Shown: piece by piece, positions 52,378 through 61,715 of the stretch | Layout: the number at the start of each line of letters is the position of its first letter | Position numbering within the stretch: the stretch's first letter is position 1 | Assembly: GCF_009762325.1 (NCBI RefSeq) | Contig: NZ_CP034348.1 | Location: 1,246,501 to 1,310,500, forward strand | From: Roseovarius faecimaris | GTDB taxonomy: Bacteria > Pseudomonadota > Alphaproteobacteria > Rhodobacterales > Rhodobacteraceae | Direction of reading: 5' to 3' | Length of the DNA: 64,000 nucleotides | Program-made: the position numbers and the translations under genes | The notes under the pieces: model-generated | Database searches by the model: none | What the model was told of the DNA's origin: nothing | The model's input: only the letters and a program-made list of their open reading frames with translations

Positions 52378-53133
52378 ATGAAACTTGTTCTGATCACCGG
52401 CGCGTCGAGCGGGGTCGGTGCCGCCGCTGCCCGCGCATTTCACCGTCAGGGCGCCAGGGTGGTGCTGGTGGCCCGGTCGACCGACAAGCTCGACAATCTG
52501 GTAGGAGAGCTCGGCGTCAACGCTCTGGCCGCGCCTTGCGATGCGTCGGACGGGGCGCAGGTGCTGGCCATGGCCGAGCGCATCCTGCGCGAAGAAGGCG
52601 TGCCGGATGTGATCGTGCATTGCGCCGGGGCGGGGCAGTGGAAAACCGTCGAAGACACATCCCCCGCCGAAGCCATCGAAATGATGCAGGCGCCCTATTT
52701 TTCGGCCTTCAACGTCACCCATGCCTTTCTGCGCGCCATGCTGGATCGCGGCAGCGGCGTGATTCTTCATGTGAATTCGCCCGCCTGCGTGGTGCCCTGG
52801 CCCTCCAGCGCGGGCTATACCGCGGCGCGGGCGGCGCTGCGCGGCTTTCACGAGGCGCTTTCACAGGATCTGGCGGGCACCGGTGTGCAGAGCTGCCACG
52901 TGATCTTCGGCAAGATCGCGTCGGCCTATTTCGACAACAACCCGGGCGTTCTCGACAAGATGCCGATGCTGACCCGGACGATCCCGACCCTGAGCGTCGA
53001 GCGCTGCGCAGAGGCGCTGACCCATCTTGCGCATTACCCGCGGCACGAGGCGATCTCTCCTTTCATCTTGCGGCTTTATGTGTCTTTTGGCAGGCTTTTC
53101 CCGCGGCTGACCCGGTGGATGCTGCGCTTCTGA
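52378..53133 (+). CDS. Short-chain dehydrogenase with Arg in place of the catalytic Lys
   Basis: Classical-size SDR, 251 aa. The cofactor motif TGASSGVG lies at 7-14 and HCAGAG replaces the usual NNAG near 81-86. The active-site Tyr is Tyr147 in AGYTAARAAL and the Ser is probably Ser134, but the expected YxxxK reads YxxxR (Arg151). Activity may be altered or the protein may serve another role. The C-terminal tail (FILRLYVSFGRLFPRLTRWMLRF) is hydrophobic and basic, possibly membrane-associated. It is followed 23 bases later by the MetE-like gene. Confidence 0.85.
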   Translation: MKLVLITGASSGVGAAAARAFHRQGARVVLVARSTDKLDNLVGELGVNALAAPCDASDGAQVLAMAERILREEGVPDVIVHCAGAGQWKTVEDTSPAEAIEMMQAPYFSAFNVTHAFLRAMLDRGSGVILHVNSPACVVPWPSSAGYTAARAALRGFHEALSQDLAGTGVQSCHVIFGKIASAYFDNNPGVLDKMPMLTRTIPTLSVERCAEALTHLAHYPRHEAISPFILRLYVSFGRLFPRLTRWMLRF

Positions 53134-53156
53134 CAGATCACAGATGAGGCCCCCAA

Positions 53157-54206
53157 ATGCCGCTGAAAACAACCTGCATCGGGGCCTACCCCAAGCCGGA
53201 TTACCTGCCCATTCAGGACTGGTTCCAAGTGCATTACGACGCCGAGGACTATAACGAGAGGGTCACGCAGGGCTGGACCCGCGAGAAGATGCGCGCAGCG
53301 CAGGATCTTTTCGACCGCGCCACGGCCGAGGCAGTGGCCGATCAGATCGCCTGTGGTGTCGATATCCCCACCGATGGCGAACAGCGGCGCGAAAACTATG
53401 TGCATTACCAATGCCGCCACTTCACCGGCTTCGATTTCGAGAACCTGACGCGTGCGGTCATGCGCAACGGGGCCTACACGGTCGATCTGCCCACCATTCG
53501 CGGCAAGATCACCGGACAGGACAACTCAACCCTTGTGCGCGACTGGCAGGTGGCCGAAGCGGCGGCGGGACGGCCGGTGAAGATCACGCTTCCCGGGCCC
53601 ATGACCATCGCCGACACCACGGCGGATGCGTTCTATGATGATGACGCCGCCCTTGCGCGCGACCTGTCGGATGCGCTGAACGGGCAGGTGCGGGCACTGG
53701 CGGAGGCGGGCTGTCGGTTCATCCAGGTGGACGAGCCGATTTTTGCCCGCAAGCCCGATCAGGCGCTGGCTTACGGGATCGAGACGCTGGAGCGTTGCTT
53801 TCACGGCGTGCCGGGCGAGGTGACGCGCGTGGTGCATATGTGCTGCGGCTACCCGAACAATCTCGATGATGACGATTATCCCAAGGCGGATCAGCAGGCC
53901 TATGCCCAGATTGCCGAGGCGGTGGACGGCGTGACCGACCAGATTTCCATCGAAGACGCGCATCGCTACAATCCCGGCGACCTCTTCGAGCGTTTCAAAA
54001 CGTCGCAGTTGATCGTGGGATTTGTCACCGTGGCCTCGTCCCGCGTCGAGCCGGTCGAGGAAATCCGTACCAGGATGCAGGAGATCCTGCAGCATATTCC
54101 GGCCGAGCGTCTGCTCGCGGCACCCGATTGCGGGCTTGGTTTCTTGGGGCGGGAGCTGGCCATGACCAAGTTGCGCAACCTCTCGACCGCCGCCCGATCC
54201 GTCTGA
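53157..54206 (+). CDS. Short cobalamin-independent methionine synthase-like protein
   Basis: 349-aa protein of the MetE C-terminal (catalytic) domain family; full MetE is about 750 aa. The zinc ligands are present: His227 and Cys229 (VVHMCCGY) and Cys325 (AAPDCGLGF), with Glu266 (ISIEDAH). It therefore should bind a thiol and catalyse methyl transfer, but the N-terminal half that helps bind polyglutamyl-folate is missing. The methyl donor is unknown; family members may use alternative donors. The window also carries cobalt-chelatase genes, so the cell probably has B12-dependent MetH too. The nuo operon follows after 181 bases. Confidence 0.85.
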   Translation: MPLKTTCIGAYPKPDYLPIQDWFQVHYDAEDYNERVTQGWTREKMRAAQDLFDRATAEAVADQIACGVDIPTDGEQRRENYVHYQCRHFTGFDFENLTRAVMRNGAYTVDLPTIRGKITGQDNSTLVRDWQVAEAAAGRPVKITLPGPMTIADTTADAFYDDDAALARDLSDALNGQVRALAEAGCRFIQVDEPIFARKPDQALAYGIETLERCFHGVPGEVTRVVHMCCGYPNNLDDDDYPKADQQAYAQIAEAVDGVTDQISIEDAHRYNPGDLFERFKTSQLIVGFVTVASSRVEPVEEIRTRMQEILQHIPAERLLAAPDCGLGFLGRELAMTKLRNLSTAARSV

Positions 54207-54293
54207 AACCTGCTATTAACATCGGTCAAGGACAGTGGCGCGTCGGCGGTCAATTCTTCATCGCCGAACTCATGTTTATATCACCGGCGCTGG

Positions 54294-54322
54294 TTGACCC
54301 TTTCAAAGGGCAGGGGTAAACC
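54294..54322 (+). promoter_or_regulatory. Candidate promoter of the nuo operon
   Basis: TTGACC (54294-54299), 17 bases, TAAACC (54317-54322), 65 bases before nuoA. Two short hairpins overlap it (CCCTTT-C-AAAGGG and CAGGG-N5-CCCTG). They could instead be the end of the MetE-like transcript. A second TTGACA lies at 54332 without a good -10. Confidence 0.35.
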
Positions 54323-54387
54323 CTGAGAGAGTTGACAAGAGCCAATCCAATGCGCCCCGTCTGCCCGCGCATGAAAGGAGCCTCACC

Positions 54388-55277
<890 letters not shown>

Positions 55278-55297
55278 AGGCGCGAGGAGACACAGAC

Positions 55298-55906
55298 ATG
55301 ACCGACGCCCTTCAGGAGCTAGGCACCCATATCGAGCTGAAACGCCCCGATTGCGTGCTGGCCTGGTCCGTTGCCCACGGGGAATTGACCGTCGATGTCG
55401 CGTTGAACAACATCGTCGGGCTGGTTGAGTTCCTCAAGGTGGATCAGACCTGCAAATTCTCGACGCTGGTGGACATTACGGCGGTGGATTACCCCGACCG
55501 GCCCAAGCGGTTCGACGTGGTGTATCACTTCCTCAGCATGTATCAGAACCACCGCATCCGCCTGCGTGTGGCCTGCCGCGAGGAGGACATGGTTCCCTCG
55601 ATTGTCGAAGTGCACCCTTCGGCCAACTGGTTCGAGCGCGAGGTGTTCGACATGTTCGGCATCCTCTTCTCGGGCCACCCGGACCTGCGGCGCATCCTGA
55701 CCGATTACGGCTTCCGCGGCTATCCGCTGCGCAAGGATTTCCCGACCACGGGCTATACCGAAGTGCGCTATGACGAGGTGCAAAAGCGCGTCGTTTATGA
55801 GCCGGTGAGCCTGGTGCAGGAATACCGCCAGTTTGACTTCATGTCGCCTTGGGAAGGGGCCGAATACATCCTGCCCGGCGATGAGAAGAAGGAGGAGGCG
55901 AAATGA
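55298..55906 (+). CDS. nuoC: NADH-quinone oxidoreductase subunit C
   Basis: 30-kDa peripheral subunit, 202 aa, contacting NuoD at the quinone-site module. The signature is [39 protein letters not shown]. It is separate from NuoD, as usual in alphaproteobacteria; enterobacteria have a C-D fusion. GAGGAG lies before the ATG. Its stop overlaps the start of a 39-codon gene (ATGA). Confidence 0.96.
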   Translation: MTDALQELGTHIELKRPDCVLAWSVAHGELTVDVALNNIVGLVEFLKVDQTCKFSTLVDITAVDYPDRPKRFDVVYHFLSMYQNHRIRLRVACREEDMVPSIVEVHPSANWFEREVFDMFGILFSGHPDLRRILTDYGFRGYPLRKDFPTTGYTEVRYDEVQKRVVYEPVSLVQEYRQFDFMSPWEGAEYILPGDEKKEEAK

Positions 55907-56022
55907 TCACCTTCTGGAACGCTTTGTTGCTGGCTGCTCTTGGCCCCCTGTTTGTTTTGCCGATGCTGACGCGCAGATTTGTGCCCGCGCGGCAAACGGC
56001 TGCTGAAGGAGACGCAAAATGA
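55903..56022 (+). CDS. 39-residue membrane peptide between nuoC and nuoD
   Basis: Starts [20 protein letters not shown] and ends AAEGDAK: one hydrophobic span (about residues 3-23) followed by an Arg-containing tail. Evidence that it is real: an AAGGAGGAGG ribosome site before its ATG, an ATGA overlap with the nuoC stop, and its own ATGA overlap with nuoD, whose ribosome site lies in its last codons. It is positioned as a coupled link in the operon. I do not recognise the family. Rhodobacter and Paracoccus nuo clusters are known to carry extra short frames, but I cannot match this one. Confidence 0.75.
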   Translation: MITFWNALLLAALGPLFVLPMLTRRFVPARQTAAEGDAK

Positions 56023-57239
56023 TGGACGGCTCCAAGTTTGACGACGCCCAGACGGGCGAGCAGAAGATCCGCAACTTCAACATCAACTTCGGCCCGCAAC
56101 ACCCGGCCGCGCACGGCGTGCTGCGTCTTGTGCTGGAGCTGGACGGCGAGATTGTCGAGCGCTGTGACCCGCATATCGGCCTGCTGCACCGTGGCACCGA
56201 AAAGCTGATGGAAAGCCGGACCTACCTGCAAAACCTGCCCTATTTCGACCGGCTTGATTACGTGGCGCCGATGAACCAGGAACATGCCTGGTGTCTGGCC
56301 ATCGAAAAGCTGACAGGCGTGCAGGTGCCGCGCCGGGGCAGCCTGATCCGGGTGCTTTACTCGGAGATCGGCCGCATTCTCAACCACCTCCTGAACGTCA
56401 CCACGCAGGCGATGGATGTGGGCGCTCTGACCCCGCCGCTCTGGGGCTTTGAGGAGCGCGAAAAGCTGATGGTGTTCTATGAGCGGGCCTGTGGCGCGCG
56501 CCTGCACGCGGCCTATTTCCGCCCCGGCGGGGTGCATCAGGACCTGCCGCCCGAGCTGATCGACGATATCGAGACCTGGGCCAATGAATTCCCCAGGGTG
56601 ATCGACGACCTTGACGGCCTTCTGACCGAGAACCGCATCTTCAAGCAGCGCAACGCCGATATCGGCGTGATTTCGGAAAAAGACGCGCTCGATTGGGGGT
56701 TTTCCGGCGTGATGGTACGCGGCTCGGGCATGGCCTGGGATCTGCGCCGCGCGCAGCCCTATGAATGCTATGACGAGTTCGACTTCCAAATCCCCGTCGG
56801 CAAGAACGGCGATTGCTATGACCGCTACCTCTGCCGGATGGAGGAGATGCGCCAATCGCTCAAGATCATCCATCAGGCGATCGAGAAGCTGCGCGCGCCC
56901 GAAGGGCAGGGCGATGTGCTGGCCCGTGGCAAGATCACCCCGCCGAAACGCGGCGAGATGAAACAGTCGATGGAAGCGCTGATCCATCACTTCAAGCTTT
57001 ACACCGAAGGCTTCCACGTGCCCGAGGGCGAGGTTTATGCCGCTGTCGAAGCGCCCAAGGGCGAGTTCGGCGTCTTCCTTTTGGCCGATGGCACCAACCG
57101 GCCCTATCGCGCCAAGATCCGGGCGCCGGGGTATCTGCACCTGCAAGCGATGGACTATGTCGCGGGCGGGCACCAGCTTGCCGATGTGGCGGCGATCATC
57201 GGGACGATGGATGTCGTTTTCGGGGAGATTGACCGCTGA
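56019..57239 (+). CDS. nuoD: NADH-quinone oxidoreductase subunit D
   Basis: 49-kDa subunit that forms the quinone-binding cavity with NuoB. Family stretches are [25 protein letters not shown], which includes the quinone-site His; [19 protein letters not shown]; and at the C-terminus DVVFGEIDR. The 406 aa are normal. ATG 56019 overlaps the 39-residue gene, and a second ATG follows immediately at 56022. AAGGAG lies upstream. Confidence 0.97.
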   Translation: MMDGSKFDDAQTGEQKIRNFNINFGPQHPAAHGVLRLVLELDGEIVERCDPHIGLLHRGTEKLMESRTYLQNLPYFDRLDYVAPMNQEHAWCLAIEKLTGVQVPRRGSLIRVLYSEIGRILNHLLNVTTQAMDVGALTPPLWGFEEREKLMVFYERACGARLHAAYFRPGGVHQDLPPELIDDIETWANEFPRVIDDLDGLLTENRIFKQRNADIGVISEKDALDWGFSGVMVRGSGMAWDLRRAQPYECYDEFDFQIPVGKNGDCYDRYLCRMEEMRQSLKIIHQAIEKLRAPEGQGDVLARGKITPPKRGEMKQSMEALIHHFKLYTEGFHVPEGEVYAAVEAPKGEFGVFLLADGTNRPYRAKIRAPGYLHLQAMDYVAGGHQLADVAAIIGTMDVVFGEIDR

Positions 57240-57385
57240 TGTCGCGGCGCCGCCAGGGAAATATCCCGATGGGGGCACGCGCCGGGGATGCGGGCCATGC
57301 AACCGTCAGAAATAAGGCGGACGTGGCCCGGTATGATGTTGTTTTGGGCGCGCCTTTCGCGCTTCGCACAGAAAGGGGACTCTGA
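57239..57385 (+). CDS. Possible 48-residue ORF after nuoD
   Basis: A 49-codon frame starts inside the nuoD stop codon and ends inside the start codon of the lipoprotein gene, so it exactly fills the gap with coupled junctions. Against it: no clear ribosome site, a basic composition with no hydrophobic segment, and no recognisable family. It may equally be a non-coding spacer. Confidence 0.25.
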   Translation: MSRRRQGNIPMGARAGDAGHATVRNKADVARYDVVLGAPFALRTERGL

Positions 57386-57684
57386 TGCGATTGACTATGA
57401 AACTGGCCGGCCTCGCGGGCCTGATGGTGCTGGCGGGCTGTGAAGTGCCGCCGCAAGGCACCAGTGCCGAAGATGTGGCGCGTTTTCAGGCCGCCGTGGC
57501 CAGCATCGGCTGCGAGATGGTGGGCGAAAGCGACTATCTTCCGGTGGAGCTGCAAGCCGGGCTGACCCGCCAACAGGCGACCGACCTGGTGTCGTTCCAT
57601 CTGGCGACGGGAAAGGCCGTTGAGCTTGAAAGCGGCGGCGCGCGTCTGGTTGTGGGCGACTGCACGCCAGAACCCGCCGCCTGA
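57385..57684 (+). CDS. Small lipoprotein in the nuo operon
   Basis: 99 aa with signal and lipobox (MKLAGLAGLMVLAGC), so a membrane-anchored periplasmic lipoprotein. The mature part has two further cysteines (GCEMVGE; VGDCTPE), possibly a disulfide. AAAGGGG precedes the ATG. No family is recognised. It lies between nuoD and nuoE, facing the other side of the membrane from the peripheral arm, so a direct role in complex I is unproven. Confidence 0.75.
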   Translation: MRLTMKLAGLAGLMVLAGCEVPPQGTSAEDVARFQAAVASIGCEMVGESDYLPVELQAGLTRQQATDLVSFHLATGKAVELESGGARLVVGDCTPEPAA

Positions 57685-57692
57685 GCCGGATT

Positions 57693-57741
57693 ATCCCGGC
57701 CTCCGGGATGCATTGAAACAAGATGGGCGGGAATTCCCGCC
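57693..57741. repeat. Two tandem GC-rich palindromes before nuoE
   Basis: ATCCCGG-CCT-CCGGGAT (57693-57709) and a 16-bp palindrome with arms GGCGGGAA/TTCCCGCC (57726-57741), 16 bases apart, fill the gap between the lipoprotein gene and nuoE. They have the same tandem design as the AT-rich arrays at 12751, 26258 and 50089, but are GC-rich. Confidence 0.6.
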
Positions 57742-57768
57742 TTCGAGACCTGAAAAGACTGTTTGACC

Positions 57769-58923
57769 ATGCTGCGCAGACTGTATCACGACCAGCCCGA
57801 GAGCTTCGCCTTCACCCCTGCCAATCAGGCCTGGGCCGAGGCGCAGATTTCCAAATATCCCGAAGGCCGCCAGGCCAGCGCGATCATCCCGCTTCTGTGG
57901 CGTGCGCAGGAGCAGGAGGGCTGGCTGACCCGTCCGGCGATCGAAACGGTCGCGGATATGCTCGACATGGCTTATATCCGGGCGCTCGAAGTGGCCTCGT
58001 TCTACTTCATGTTTCAGATGCAACCCGTTGGATCCGTTGCCCATATTCAGATTTGCGGCACGACCTCCTGCATGATTTGCGGCGCCGAGGACCTGATCGG
58101 TGTCTGCCGCGAGAAGATCGCCGACAAGCCCCACACCCTGAGCGCCGATGGCAAATTCAGCTGGGAAGAGGTGGAATGCCTCGGGGCCTGCGCCAACGCG
58201 CCTATGGCCCAGATCGGCAAGGATTATTACGAAGACCTGACAGCCGAACGCTTCGCCGAGATGCTGGATGAAATGGCCGCGGGCAAGGTGCCGGTCCCGG
58301 GCCCCCAGAATGGCCGCTATGCGTCGGAACCCAAATCGGGGCTGACCAGCCTTACCGAGTTCGACACCGGCAAGACGAAATACAACGCCAGTGTGCAACT
58401 GGCCACCGATATCGGCGACACGATCAAGCGCATCGACGGTACCGAAGTCCCCCTGATTGCCCCCTGGCGCGACAAGGGCGCGATGCATGATCCTGCGCCG
58501 TCCACGGTGAAAGTTGCAAAGCAACCTGCCGCCCCCGAGGCGAAGCCCGCTGAAAAACCTGCAAAGGCCGTGGCCGAGGAGAAACCGGCGACCAAGCTGG
58601 CAGAGGCTGAAAAGCCCGCGGCTGTGGCCAAGTCGGCGGAGGGTGCAGGCACCAAACCGCAGGCGCTTGAGGCGGCGCGCGACGGCAAGGCGGATGATCT
58701 GAAGCTGATCAAAGGTGTCGGGCCCAAGCTGGAAAAACTCCTCCATTCACTTGGCTTTTATCATTTTGACCAGATTGCCGAATGGACCGCCGACGAGGTG
58801 GCCTGGGTCGATCAGAACCTCGAAGGGTTCAAGGGCCGGGTGAGCCGCGATACCTGGGTCGACCAAGCCAAGATTCTGGCAGCCGGAGGCGAGACCGAGT
58901 TTTCCGCCAGGAAGAAGAAGTGA
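57769..58923 (+). CDS. nuoE: NADH-quinone oxidoreductase subunit E with long C-terminal extension
   Basis: 24-kDa-type subunit with the [2Fe-2S] cluster N1a: Cys96 and Cys101 (CGTTSC), then Cys137 and Cys141 (CLGAC). The core ends near residue 225-240. The protein is 384 aa, against about 160-240 in most bacteria. The surplus is an Ala/Lys/Glu/Pro-rich linker (about 245-305) and a small domain (308-380) that begins [15 protein letters not shown], a helix-hairpin-helix-like start. The following gene product ends in the same domain. Start ATG 57769. The tail RKKK is encoded by bases resembling the motif at 27529. Confidence 0.95.
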   Translation: MLRRLYHDQPESFAFTPANQAWAEAQISKYPEGRQASAIIPLLWRAQEQEGWLTRPAIETVADMLDMAYIRALEVASFYFMFQMQPVGSVAHIQICGTTSCMICGAEDLIGVCREKIADKPHTLSADGKFSWEEVECLGACANAPMAQIGKDYYEDLTAERFAEMLDEMAAGKVPVPGPQNGRYASEPKSGLTSLTEFDTGKTKYNASVQLATDIGDTIKRIDGTEVPLIAPWRDKGAMHDPAPSTVKVAKQPAAPEAKPAEKPAKAVAEEKPATKLAEAEKPAAVAKSAEGAGTKPQALEAARDGKADDLKLIKGVGPKLEKLLHSLGFYHFDQIAEWTADEVAWVDQNLEGFKGRVSRDTWVDQAKILAAGGETEFSARKKK

Positions 58924-58968
58924 GTAAAAGGTGAGCAAGGCACCCGTCATATCAGGGAGTAACCAGTC

Positions 58969-59727
58969 ATGAATTCAGGATATTGGACCACCTGCACAAT
59001 CGTGTGTTGGCTGATCTCGGCAATCGCCGGGATATTGGTGTTTCTGGTGGCGCGCGAGCCGACAAGTTTCATTGCGGCCCTTCTTGTGGGTATGGCCTTT
59101 GCCGCCTTCCTCGGGCTGGTTCTGACGCGCCTTTTCTGCACGTCTGATACTGCGGGTGCCGCGACGAGTGTTGAGACCGGTGCATCGGACGCTCAGGCCG
59201 ATGACGGCGAAGCCGCTGCTGCGGCGGCTGCCGAAGCTCAGGCCAAAGCACAGGCCGAGGCGGACGCACAGGCAAAGGCGGAGGCGGAGGCCGCAGCGAA
59301 AGCGGAGGCTGAGGCAAAAGCCAAGGCCGAGGCCGAGGCGCAGGCAAAAGCAGCGGAGGCCGAGGCGGCCCGCAAGGCCGAAGAGGCAGCCTCCACCCCC
59401 GATTATGATGGGGACGGTGTGCGCGAAGGCACCGATGAAGGTTCGCGCCCGGCAGCCCTCTCAGGTCCGCGCGATGGCGGTGCCGACAACCTCAAGGAAA
59501 TCAAGGGGATCGGCCCCAAACTTGAAAAGCTCTGCAATGAGCTCGGCTTCTACCATTTCGACCAGATCGCCGCCTGGACGGCGGATGAGGTGGCCTGGGT
59601 CGACGCCAATCTGCAAGGCTTCAAGGGCCGCGTGACCCGTGACGAATGGGTGGCACAGGCCAAGATCCTCGCCTCCGGGGGCGAGACCGAATTTTCCAAA
59701 CGCGTCGAAGATGGCGATGTGTACTAA
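58969..59727 (+). CDS. Membrane protein sharing its C-terminal domain with NuoE
   Basis: 252 aa: two hydrophobic spans (about 10-28 and 32-55), an 80-residue Ala/Lys/Glu/Gln coiled segment (about 65-142), an acidic Asp-rich bit (PDYDGDGVREG), and a C-terminal domain (172-245). I count 59 identities in 73 aligned residues between that domain and residues 308-380 of NuoE, including IKGxGPKLEKL and GFYHFDQIA. The product is therefore probably a membrane tether or partner for the NuoE tail. It lies 45 bases after nuoE. Confidence 0.85.
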   Translation: MNSGYWTTCTIVCWLISAIAGILVFLVAREPTSFIAALLVGMAFAAFLGLVLTRLFCTSDTAGAATSVETGASDAQADDGEAAAAAAAEAQAKAQAEADAQAKAEAEAAAKAEAEAKAKAEAEAQAKAAEAEAARKAEEAASTPDYDGDGVREGTDEGSRPAALSGPRDGGADNLKEIKGIGPKLEKLCNELGFYHFDQIAAWTADEVAWVDANLQGFKGRVTRDEWVAQAKILASGGETEFSKRVEDGDVY

Positions 59728-59740
59728 CGCAAGATGAGCA

Positions 59741-59962
59741 ATGTCGGACAAGGATCAACAGATTGCACGCAAGGGCCGCTTCACCGCGATGGTGATCGCG
59801 GGCACCGGTGTGTTCTGGATTCTTGCGACGCTGATCGGCGGGCATCTGGAGCTGACCAACAGGATGCGCGCGCTCTTCGACATGCTCGCCCTCGCGGGGT
59901 TCATCTGGGCGTTTGTGTTGATCTATCAAATGTGGCGCTTGCGCCAGGACAATCAGAGGTAG
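59741..59962 (+). CDS. DUF5337-type small membrane protein
   Basis: 73 aa with two spans (about 16-34 and 45-62) and charged ends ([20 protein letters not shown]). It resembles the DUF5337 family, which I associate with Rhodobacterales nuo operons. It sits between the NuoE-tail-like membrane protein and nuoF with gaps of 13 and 4 bases. Its function is unknown; topology suggests a small accessory subunit or assembly factor, which is inference. Confidence 0.78.
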   Translation: MSDKDQQIARKGRFTAMVIAGTGVFWILATLIGGHLELTNRMRALFDMLALAGFIWAFVLIYQMWRLRQDNQR

Positions 59963-59966
59963 CGGG

Positions 59967-61262
59967 ATGCTGAAAGACCAGGATCGTATCTTTACCAATC
60001 TTTACGGGATGCACGATCGCAGCCTCAAGGGCGCGCAGGCGCGCGGCCATTGGGACGGCACCGCCAAGATCCTGCAGAACGGGCGCGACTGGATCATCGA
60101 CCAGATGAAGGCCTCGGGTCTGCGCGGGCGGGGCGGCGCGGGCTTCCCCACCGGGCTGAAATGGTCGTTCATGCCCAAGGAAAGCGACGGGCGTCCGGCC
60201 TATCTGGTGGTCAATGCCGACGAATCCGAGCCCGGCACCTGCAAGGACCGCGAGATCATGCGCCATGACCCGCATACTCTGGTCGAGGGCTGCCTGATCG
60301 CCAGCTTCGCGATGAATGCGCATGCCTGCTATATCTACATCCGCGGCGAATATATCCGCGAGAAAGAAGCGCTGCAGAACGCCATCGACGAGGCCTATGA
60401 GGCCGGTCTGATCGGCCGCAACGCCTGTAACTCGGGCTGGGATTTCGACCTCTACCTGCATCACGGGGCCGGGGCCTATATCTGTGGTGAGGAAACCGCG
60501 CTTCTGGAAAGCCTTGAGGGCAAGAAGGGCATGCCGCGCATGAAGCCACCCTTCCCGGCGGGGGCGGGGCTCTATGGCTGCCCGACCACGGTGAACAACG
60601 TGGAATCGATCGCCGTTGTGCCGACCATCCTGCGGCGCGGGGCGGACTGGTTTGCCGGGTTCGGCAACGCCAACAACGCGGGCACCAAGATTTTTGCCAT
60701 CTCGGGCCATGTGAACAATCCTTGTGTGGTCGAAGATGCGATGTCGATCAGCTTCGAGGAGCTGATCGAGAAACATTGCGGCGGCATTCGCGGCGGCTGG
60801 GACAATCTTAAGGCGGTGATCCCCGGCGGGTCCTCTGTGCCGTGCGTGCGCGGCGAGACGATCCGCGACGCCACGATGGATTTCGACGGTCTGCGCCAGG
60901 TGGGCAGCTCGCTGGGTACGGCGGCGGTGATCGTCATGGACAAGGACACCGACATCATCAAGGCGATCTGGCGCCTGTCCAAGTTCTACAAGCACGAAAG
61001 CTGTGGTCAGTGCACGCCCTGCCGCGAAGGCACGGGCTGGATGATGCGGGTCATGGACCGGCTGGTAAAGGGCGAGGCCGAGGTCGAGGAAATCGACATG
61101 CTTCTCGACGTGACCAAACAGGTCGAGGGGCACACGATCTGTGCGCTCGGCGACGCGGCGGCCTGGCCCATTCAGGGCCTGATCAAAAACTTCCGGGATG
61201 AGATCGAGGACCGCATCAAGGCCCAGAAAACCGGCCGCGTCAGCGCGGTGGCGGCGGAGTAA
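59967..61262 (+). CDS. nuoF: NADH-quinone oxidoreductase subunit F
   Basis: 51-kDa subunit that binds NADH and FMN and carries cluster N3. The nucleotide-binding stretches are [17 protein letters not shown] and [19 protein letters not shown]. The [4Fe-4S] ligands are Cys346, Cys349 and Cys352 (CGQCTPC) and Cys392 (HTICALGD). The length of 431 is normal. With NuoE and NuoG it forms the electron-input module. Confidence 0.97.
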   Translation: MLKDQDRIFTNLYGMHDRSLKGAQARGHWDGTAKILQNGRDWIIDQMKASGLRGRGGAGFPTGLKWSFMPKESDGRPAYLVVNADESEPGTCKDREIMRHDPHTLVEGCLIASFAMNAHACYIYIRGEYIREKEALQNAIDEAYEAGLIGRNACNSGWDFDLYLHHGAGAYICGEETALLESLEGKKGMPRMKPPFPAGAGLYGCPTTVNNVESIAVVPTILRRGADWFAGFGNANNAGTKIFAISGHVNNPCVVEDAMSISFEELIEKHCGGIRGGWDNLKAVIPGGSSVPCVRGETIRDATMDFDGLRQVGSSLGTAAVIVMDKDTDIIKAIWRLSKFYKHESCGQCTPCREGTGWMMRVMDRLVKGEAEVEEIDMLLDVTKQVEGHTICALGDAAAWPIQGLIKNFRDEIEDRIKAQKTGRVSAVAAE

Positions 61263-61265
61263 ACA

Positions 61266-61715
61266 ATGCAGCTTGCCCAGTTCAATATCGGCAGACTTGC
61301 CTATGATCTCGACGACCCCCGGGTTGCCGATTTCGTGGCGGGCGTCGATGTGTTGAACCGGATTGCAGAACGCAGTGATGGCTTCGTCTGGAAGTATGAG
61401 ACCTTCGCTGGCGGTGCGGTTGACGAAGACGTGGACGACGACCCGCGGATTGTCGTGAACCTGACGGTCTGGGAAAGTGTCGCAACCCTGCGCCACTATG
61501 TCTGGAACACGCTGCACAAGCATTTTCTGACCCGCAAGGGCGAGTGGTTCGAGAAACTGGACCGCGCGCATCTGGTTCTGTGGCGGGTGCCGACGGGGCA
61601 TCGTCCCGATCTTGCCGAGGCCAGGGGCAAGCTGGATCGTCTGCGCCATCTTGGGGCGTCCGACGCGGCGTTTGACTGGGCCTGGCTGGATCAGGACAAG
61701 AGGGAGAGTGCATGA
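61266..61715 (+). CDS. DUF3291 domain protein
   Basis: 149-aa cytoplasmic protein of the DUF3291 family, an antibiotic-biosynthesis-monooxygenase-like ferredoxin fold. It begins LAQFNIGRLAYDLDDPRVADFV, has NLTVWESVATLRHYVWNT in the middle and DRAHLVLWRVPTGHRP towards the end. Its role is unknown. It starts four bases after nuoF and overlaps the MAPEG gene (ATGA), so it is part of the nuo transcript. Confidence 0.82.
   Translation: MQLAQFNIGRLAYDLDDPRVADFVAGVDVLNRIAERSDGFVWKYETFAGGAVDEDVDDDPRIVVNLTVWESVATLRHYVWNTLHKHFLTRKGEWFEKLDRAHLVLWRVPTGHRPDLAEARGKLDRLRHLGASDAAFDWAWLDQDKRESA

Noticed and set aside
54294..54307. TTGAC...TCAA before nuoA as an FNR box
   Set aside because: The half-sites are separated by three bases, not four, and the right half is TTCAA; it does not fit the consensus.
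54270..54320. A 15-codon frame before nuoA
   Set aside because: No ribosome site, no conservation evidence, and it overlaps the candidate nuo promoter.
59210..59400. Ala/Lys/Glu repeats in the membrane protein after nuoE as a tandem DNA repeat
   Set aside because: The codons vary (gca, gcc, aag, aaa, gag), so this is low-complexity coiled-coil coding sequence rather than an expanded DNA repeat.
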